Origin: Phalacrocorax aristotelis
Taxonomy: Eukaryota; Chordata; Aves; Suliformes; Phalacrocoracidae
Direction: 5' to 3'
Assembly: GCF_949628215.1 (NCBI RefSeq)
Contig: NC_134283.1
Coordinates: 23,724,975 to 23,788,974 of the forward strand
Length of the DNA stretch: 64,000 bases
Part shown: piece after piece, positions 58,501 to 64,000 of the stretch
Position numbering within the stretch: the stretch's first letter is position 1
Layout: each line of letters begins with the position of its first letter
Translations under genes and position numbers: made by a program
Notes under the pieces: model-generated
What the model was told of the DNA's origin: nothing
Database searches by the model: none
The model's input: the letters and a program-made list of their open reading frames with translations, nothing else

Positions 58501-61500
58501 GCCCTTTCTGACTTCTTCCTTCATAATTAACATATACATGCTATAATTTGTCGGGACTCCATAAAATCAGGGGGTCAAACAATCTATGTTGCAAAGATGT
58601 CTTAAATGATGTAGACAACCAGTATAAACCAAGAGAGACAAGTAAAAGGTTCCACAAACCATCCATTTGATGGCTGGGCGCAGTACATACAGCAACATCA
58701 TCTTTAGCATCCTGAAGAAATTTTACTCTGAGGACTTCTCATGTTCTGCCTCCCTGAACTTCGCCTCACACACAAACATCCCATCTTTTACATTCCACTC
58801 CAGCTGGTAACTCCACTCTGTGCTCACCTAATGCAAGGATGGATCCACTGTAACTGTGGGACATGAACAGCAACACAGACATTTTGTGAAATTAATTTAG
58901 TTCCTCTGAGATCAAAAGAAGCACAAATTTTAGGATAGCTTCTTGCTTCCCGTTGTGGAGATAAACCATACCATTACACCAATCAATTTGAATTATCCTC
59001 TGGACTTTGAGCCATTCTGTCTGCTTCATGAACTCAATCCAGTGTTACTGCTTTGCCCCTGTCACGCCGAAGTTGTACCTAGGCTTATTTATGGATGTCT
59101 GTTAGTAAGAAACTTATGCAAGTAAATTGCACCACCTGGAAAAACTGTCTCTCTCTCTCCCCTCTCTGCCAGAAATAAAAATGTAAGCACATTTTTTAAA
59201 AAAATAAATAATGTAAGTATAAAAAAGTATACGAATAAGTAATAAAAGTGTAAACACTTCAAAAAAACCCCAAACCAACCCACCCCAACAAAATAAAATA
59301 CACAAGACCATTAGCACTGCACTTACACCTGATCTCTCCTAAAACCCAGCCACTCAGCTAGTCAATACCAACCTATTATACACAATTCTCAGCCAGTAAT
59401 TCTCCAATTATAAACATCACTGTATCAATCTGAACTTTCAGAGGAAACATACTTGCCATCTTTGGCCCTACCCTGATTTTGCATTCCTTCAGAATGCTCA
59501 ATCATAGCAATCCATCCAACACTGGCTTAAAACAGGTCACAGAATCACAGAATGGCAGGGGTTGGAAGGGACCTCTGGAGATCACCTCGTCCAACCCCTG
59601 AGCTTGAGCAGATATACCTACAGCAGGGTGCACAGGACCATGTCCAGGCGGGTGTTGAATATTTCCAGTAAAAGAGACTCTACAACCCCCCTGGGCAGCC
59701 TGTTCCACTGCTCTGTCACCCTCACAGTAAAGTTTTTCCACATGTTTAGGTGGAACTTCCTGTGTTCCAACTTGTGCCTGTTGCCCCTTGTCCAGTCATC
59801 AGGCACCACTGAAAAGAGTCCAGCCCCATCCTCTTGACATCCACCCTTCTGGTATTTATCAGCATTGATAAGATCCCCCCTCAGTCTTCTCTTCTCCAGG
59901 CTGAACCCCGGTCTCTCAGACTTTCCTCTTAAGGAAGATACTCCAGTCCCCTGATCATCTTCGTAGCTCTCTGCTGGACTCTCTCCAGTAGTTCCCTGTC
60001 ATTCCTTAACTGGGGAGCCCAGAACAGGATGCAGCACTCCAGATGTGGCCTCACTAGGGCAGAGTAGAGGGGGAGGATAACCTCCCTCGACCTGCTGGCC
60101 ACACTCCTTTTATTGCAGCCCAGAATACCATTGGCCTTCTTGGCCACAAGGGCACAGTGCTGGCTCATGGCCAACCTGCTGTCCACCAGCACTCCCAGGC
60201 TCTTCTCAACAGAGCTGCGTTCCAGCAGGTCACCCCAACCTGTACTGGTGCATGGGGTTGTTCCTCCCCAGGTGCAGGACCTTACACTTGCTCTTGTTGA
60301 ATTTCATCAGGTTCCCCTCGGTGCAGCTCTCCACCCTGTCCAGGTCTCACTGGATGGCAGCACAGCCTTCTGGTGTATCAGCCACTCCTCCCAGCTTGGT
60401 ATCATCAGTGAACTTGCTGAGGTTACGCTCTATCCCATCATCCTGGTCATTGATGAATATATTAAACAGGACTGGACCCAGCACAGACCCCTGGGGAACA
60501 CCACTAGTGACAGGTGTCCAACCAGACTCTGCCCCATTGATCACGACCCTCTGAGTTCTGCCATTTGGCTAGTTCTCAATCCGTCTCACTGTCCTCTTAT
60601 CTAAACCACACTTCCTTAGCTTGTCTATGAGGATGTTATGGGAGGCAGTGTCAAAAGCCTTGCTGAAGTCACGATAGACAACATCCACTGCTCTCCCTTC
60701 ATCGACTCCGCCAGTCAGGGCATCACAGAAGGCTATCAGGTTGGTCAAGCATCATCTTCCGTTGGTGAATCCATGTTGACTACTTCTGATAACCTTGACC
60801 TCTACATGCCTGGAGATGACCTCCAGGATGAAATGTTCTGTCACCTTTCCAGGGACAGAGGTGTGGCTGACCAGCCTGTAGTTTCCCAGGTCCTCCTTCT
60901 TGACCCTTTCTGAAGACTGGAGCGACATTGGCTCCCCTCAAGTCCAGCACACTTGGTAGCACATCTATAAATACTGTTGTGATGAACCTATAAAGCTGAA
61001 TGACAAGGTCAGCATCATATTGGGTCTCATATGCCTGCATCAGTTTGCAGATCAGAACGTTTCAAGACAGAAGTGAAGAATAAGCCACCCTTTACTCCTT
61101 CATCCACTCATTTCCCCAGCTGCTTCAGCTTTCCACCTATCTATACTTGCAGTCAAGCATACATACCACCTCTATACTTCTGCACCAGCTTTATCCCCCT
61201 TTTCTCCCCTGGGTAATGTCACCTTACAGGTTCCCAGCCTTCGAAGAAAGAATCTCAGTTCATTTCAGATAATAATTCACCAGAGAAGGTTTAATCCTCT
61301 CCTTTTAGCTCACTTTACCATCAAAAGCCATTAGAACTAGCAAAACACTACCTAACAAGTGTTTAAAAAAAAATGTTTAGCATATTTAAAGAGATAATTC
61401 CTAGCTACAGGTCAAACATTCAGAAGTCAGAATACCTTAAACTTAAAGGACAGTAGTCAAAGTAAACAAACAAATCTAACAATGTAAAAAAGAAAAAAAT

Positions 61501-62891
61501 CCAGAAATCTCTCTCTGCTTCTCTAAGTGGCATTGCAAATGTTTTTGTGGGGGGTCATTTACTTCCAAAACAAATTACTGTATAGCAAAGAGCCTAAGAA
61601 CAAGAAACCATCGTGGCTCACATGGTTTGAGATATTACCCTTTCTGAAATTAACTCATGTGGATCTCCTGTACACACAGTAAAAATATCACACTTGTTAT
61701 TTACAGAATTACATGCAAACTCACACCCACACTGTACTATGTGAGAGAATATTAACACTACAAAGTCACATGCTGGAGAATTAAGAAACGTCAGGAGGCC
61801 TGGGGAAGTTGGCTCCCACCTCCCTGTCCAACCAGTTCGGGTTGTCGTCCCTCCTCTCCCAGACACCTTCACCCAGCCCATCTTGCTGGATTCCTTCTGC
61901 TGTCCCCAACATCTCCTCCTCCCCAGCATCTGCCCTCCTGCCTCCAGTGGAAGGATTCTTCCAGCAAGTCTGCATGCAGGACAACACCAGCCTGCTATGG
62001 ATGTGGGTGTCCAAAGAGAGCTCCAGGTAGCAGCCAGGGACACAGCACGCTAGCTGAAAGCAGCATCTGCACAGAATTTAGGTCCTAACTCACAACATTC
62101 TACTGTGTGCAGGCAAATGCTTTTTTCAAAGGCTTTTAACTTTCAAGTTTGGTTTTATTTGTGGGGAAAACAGAAAGCAGAGCCGAACAATCGCCCACCC
62201 CAGGCAAATCTCAGTTTCCGATTGCAGAATGTGGGAAGATTTGAAATTAAACAACTTAAATTGTTTGGGTTTGGGGTTTTTGTTGTTTGTTTGTTTTTAA
62301 ATGGGTATAAAAACATTTTACCCTCTCATCATCATCTCTGACACAGCTCATTTTTATTAAAACCTCCCCACCATAAGTGCAGTCTGAAGATGACTCAGGA
62401 TATTTTAGCCCAATTGGTTCAAAATTTGCAAAGCTATAAGCAATTATAAATAGCAATTTTACAAAAAATTCCAGGTAACCTTTCTTGCAGATGGTGCTAC
62501 CAATTCCATACAAAACCTTTCACATCACATTTGCACATTGGTGCAACAGAACCATGCTGGGATAACAGCTTCAAATTTCAATCTGCCAACGAGCTACGGA
62601 GTTGTGGTCCAACTCCAAAGATAAAAAGGTACCTAGAGCCTTCACAGCAATTTGCCGAGTTAGTGGTGGAGGGATATTGATGCAAACCAAATCCACGTCC
62701 TGGTGCAGCAAGACATCGTCAGTCTGACTTGTGTAGAAGGAAATGTTCATTTCCTCTGCCAGCTGTTTGGCTTCCTCTTCAGTCTTCCCCCAAAGTGCTT
62801 CAACGGAGAAGCCTTCTGCTCTCAGCAAGGGTACCAGGACTCGGGCGGTGCTGCCAGTTCCAAACACACCCACTCCAGGAAGCATTTTCAT
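52590..62891 (-). CDS. GFOD2: GFOD2, glucose-fructose oxidoreductase domain-containing protein 2 (complete CDS)
   Basis: Member of the Gfo/Idh/MocA NAD(P)-dependent oxidoreductase superfamily. It is reported to be secreted and to act in extracellular-matrix assembly; no substrate is established. Two coding exons, 62633-62891 and 52590-53488, join in phase 1 to exactly 385 residues, the human length. The Rossmann fold opens with [19 protein letters not shown], followed by [20 protein letters not shown]. Exon 2 starts [18 protein letters not shown], with EKAA at the family's EKP position, then [20 protein letters not shown], the cofactor- and substrate-proximal helix. It ends [15 protein letters not shown]. 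The start ATG lies three bases after an acceptor (ATGCAG|AATG), so a noncoding first exon lies further right, beyond the window or unrecognised. The 9.1 kb intron holds a CR1 copy in the same orientation. Confidence 0.97.
53489..62632 (-). other. GFOD2 coding intron
   Basis: About 9.1 kb between GT at 62632-62631 and AG at 53490-53489. Apart from the CR1 element no exon, RNA gene or clear repeat is recognised; open frames here show no family motif. Confidence 0.6.
59528..60940 (-). mobile_element. CR1 LINE, 5'-truncated, with diagnostic octamer 3' end
   Basis: On the minus strand the element begins with pieces of the ORF2 reverse transcriptase, including [15 protein letters not shown] near 60930, [19 protein letters not shown] at about 60500 and the active-site block [16 protein letters not shown] at about 60400. 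It continues with [17 protein letters not shown] near 60160 and [13 protein letters not shown] near 59940, to a 3' end CATTCTGTGATTCTGTGACC at 59530-59550. A TGA at 60347-60349 and several frame changes make it inactive. FTDD replaces the usual FADD. It has the same orientation as GFOD2 and lies within its intron. Confidence 0.95.
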
Positions 62892-64000
62892 TCTGCATTA
62901 ATTCAAGCATCAGGGTCTACACATAGGCCTTCAATAAAATGTTCAGATCCTCAGCTTTCCGTTCCATCCACAGTTCCTAAAACATGAAAAGTTACGAGTC
63001 AGTATCAACAAAAGGCATATTTGACATCAAATGCATCTAGCCTGAGTGCTAGCTTCTATCCCTCCTACAGCATTCAAAATTTTCAGAGCCTCATAAAAAC
63101 AAACAAACAAAACACACACACACAAAAAAACCCCCATGCCCTAAAACTTGCGATCCTTACAGAATTAAGGGATGAGTCAATCCTATTGGAGAAGAATGGT
63201 AAGCAAGCAGCCTTACAAGTAACGAGCATCTCCTGAGCTTCAAAACTCAGGATGCACGTACAGAAACACACACGAGCATGCCCGGACAACCAGAGATGGT
63301 GAGGCACAAACCAGGAGTGACAGGAATCATCAGGGAGACAGGACATAGAACCTCTCACATTGGCAGTAAAACCAGCGCTGCTGTATTTGTGATGATGTAA
63401 GTCTCTAAATGAAACAAAGGATTGTGAGATGAGGTAATATCTTTTATTAGACCGATTGAAATAGCTGGAAATAATAGGCAAGTGTTTGGGCACATAAATC
63501 TTCCAAATTAAATACACAAACAGAAAACAAGTACTTGGAGCTTAAAAATTTTATGGCAAAAAGTTAAGTCACTCCAGAGAAGATCTAGAAAATGTGTCCT
63601 GTGGGGAAAGACTGGATTCACCGAGCTTGTTTGGCCGGGGGAGGAGAAGGCTACAGGAAGACATAATGTCAGTATTAAAATACATCGAAGACTGCTTTTA
63701 GAAAGAAAAAGTGTGCTCCACTATGCCCATTGTGGGTAGTTAAAAGCTTTACTTAACTCGGGACAGTTAAAAATCTCTTTCTGCCTATGCCATTTAATCT
63801 CCAGGAATGCAGGGATTTGTACACAATTATTATACTTGCTGCACACAAACATTTGGTTAAGTCACACTCTTTTGTTCTTTTAAGTATTTCCTGGAAAATT
63901 AATCCCTTCAGATCACCTACTTACCAGTTTGTCTTAGAACTGCTTCTGGCCACAACTGGCTGAACTACCTTTAACATTCACCTGAACACTAACTTCAAGG
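62892..64000 (-). other. GFOD2 upstream intron or 5' flank
   Basis: No CpG island or 5' UTR exon is visible to the window edge, which suggests an intron with the first exon outside. It contains a CA/A-rich run at about 63106-63131 and the CR1-like fragment listed next. Confidence 0.45.
63570..63700 (+). mobile_element. CR1-like fragment
   Basis: CTCCAGAGAAGATCTAGAAAA, then GGGGAAAGACTGGATTCACC and GGAGGAGAAGGCTACAGGAA, resemble the CR1 segment coding for the 'E-RL-E-LF---RRRLQ-D' stretch just after the ATKMIRG block. Translated in pieces it gives FGRGRRRLQEDIMSVLKYIE. Both ends are truncated. Confidence 0.65.

Noticed and set aside
60113-60604. 163-codon plus-strand frame
   Set aside because: Antisense shadow of the CR1 ORF2 region.
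1-64000. CRISPR arrays, operons, tRNA or rRNA genes
   Set aside because: No regularly spaced repeats, no clover-leaf sequence with A/B boxes and no rRNA-like segment were seen; the window is vertebrate nuclear DNA with intron-split genes.

Overview
The window is vertebrate nuclear DNA, almost certainly from a bird. The genes have many short exons with GT-AG introns, and the promoters sit in CpG islands. The dispersed repeats are 5'-truncated CR1 LINEs; one ends in the ATTCTGTG-type octamer repeat seen at avian CR1 3' ends. I recognise six protein-coding genes and rebuilt their coding exons by hand, with reading frame kept across every junction.

Left part (1-18.5 kb, all minus strand): the 5' four coding exons of CETP (3' end off the left edge) lie downstream of a complete HERPUD1, the order known from human 16q13. 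A probable solo LTR lies in CETP intron 3. A CR1 copy lies between the two genes. The HERPUD1 promoter has a TATA box and two near-consensus ER-stress elements.

Junction (18.5-22 kb): no gene is recognised. In human, SLC12A3 lies upstream of HERPUD1; here the next gene belongs to the human 16q22.1 block, so a rearrangement breakpoint between the lineages falls in this interval.

Right part (22-64 kb): PARD6A (+), ENKD1 (-), a C16orf86 orthologue (+) and GFOD2 (-), the same order and orientation as I recall for human 16q22.1. PARD6A and ENKD1 converge, ENKD1 and C16orf86 diverge, and C16orf86 and GFOD2 converge. The roles differ: PARD6A acts in polarity, ENKD1 in centrosome and cilium, HERPUD1 in ER-associated degradation and CETP in plasma lipid transfer. 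There is no operon-like logic.

Most interesting point: the C16orf86 orthologue starts with what reads as a divergent heat-shock-factor (HSF) winged-helix DNA-binding domain. It is joined in frame by splicing to the C-terminal half that identifies C16orf86. The residues HSFs use to read DNA are replaced, so it looks like an HSF-derived protein that has lost canonical target recognition.
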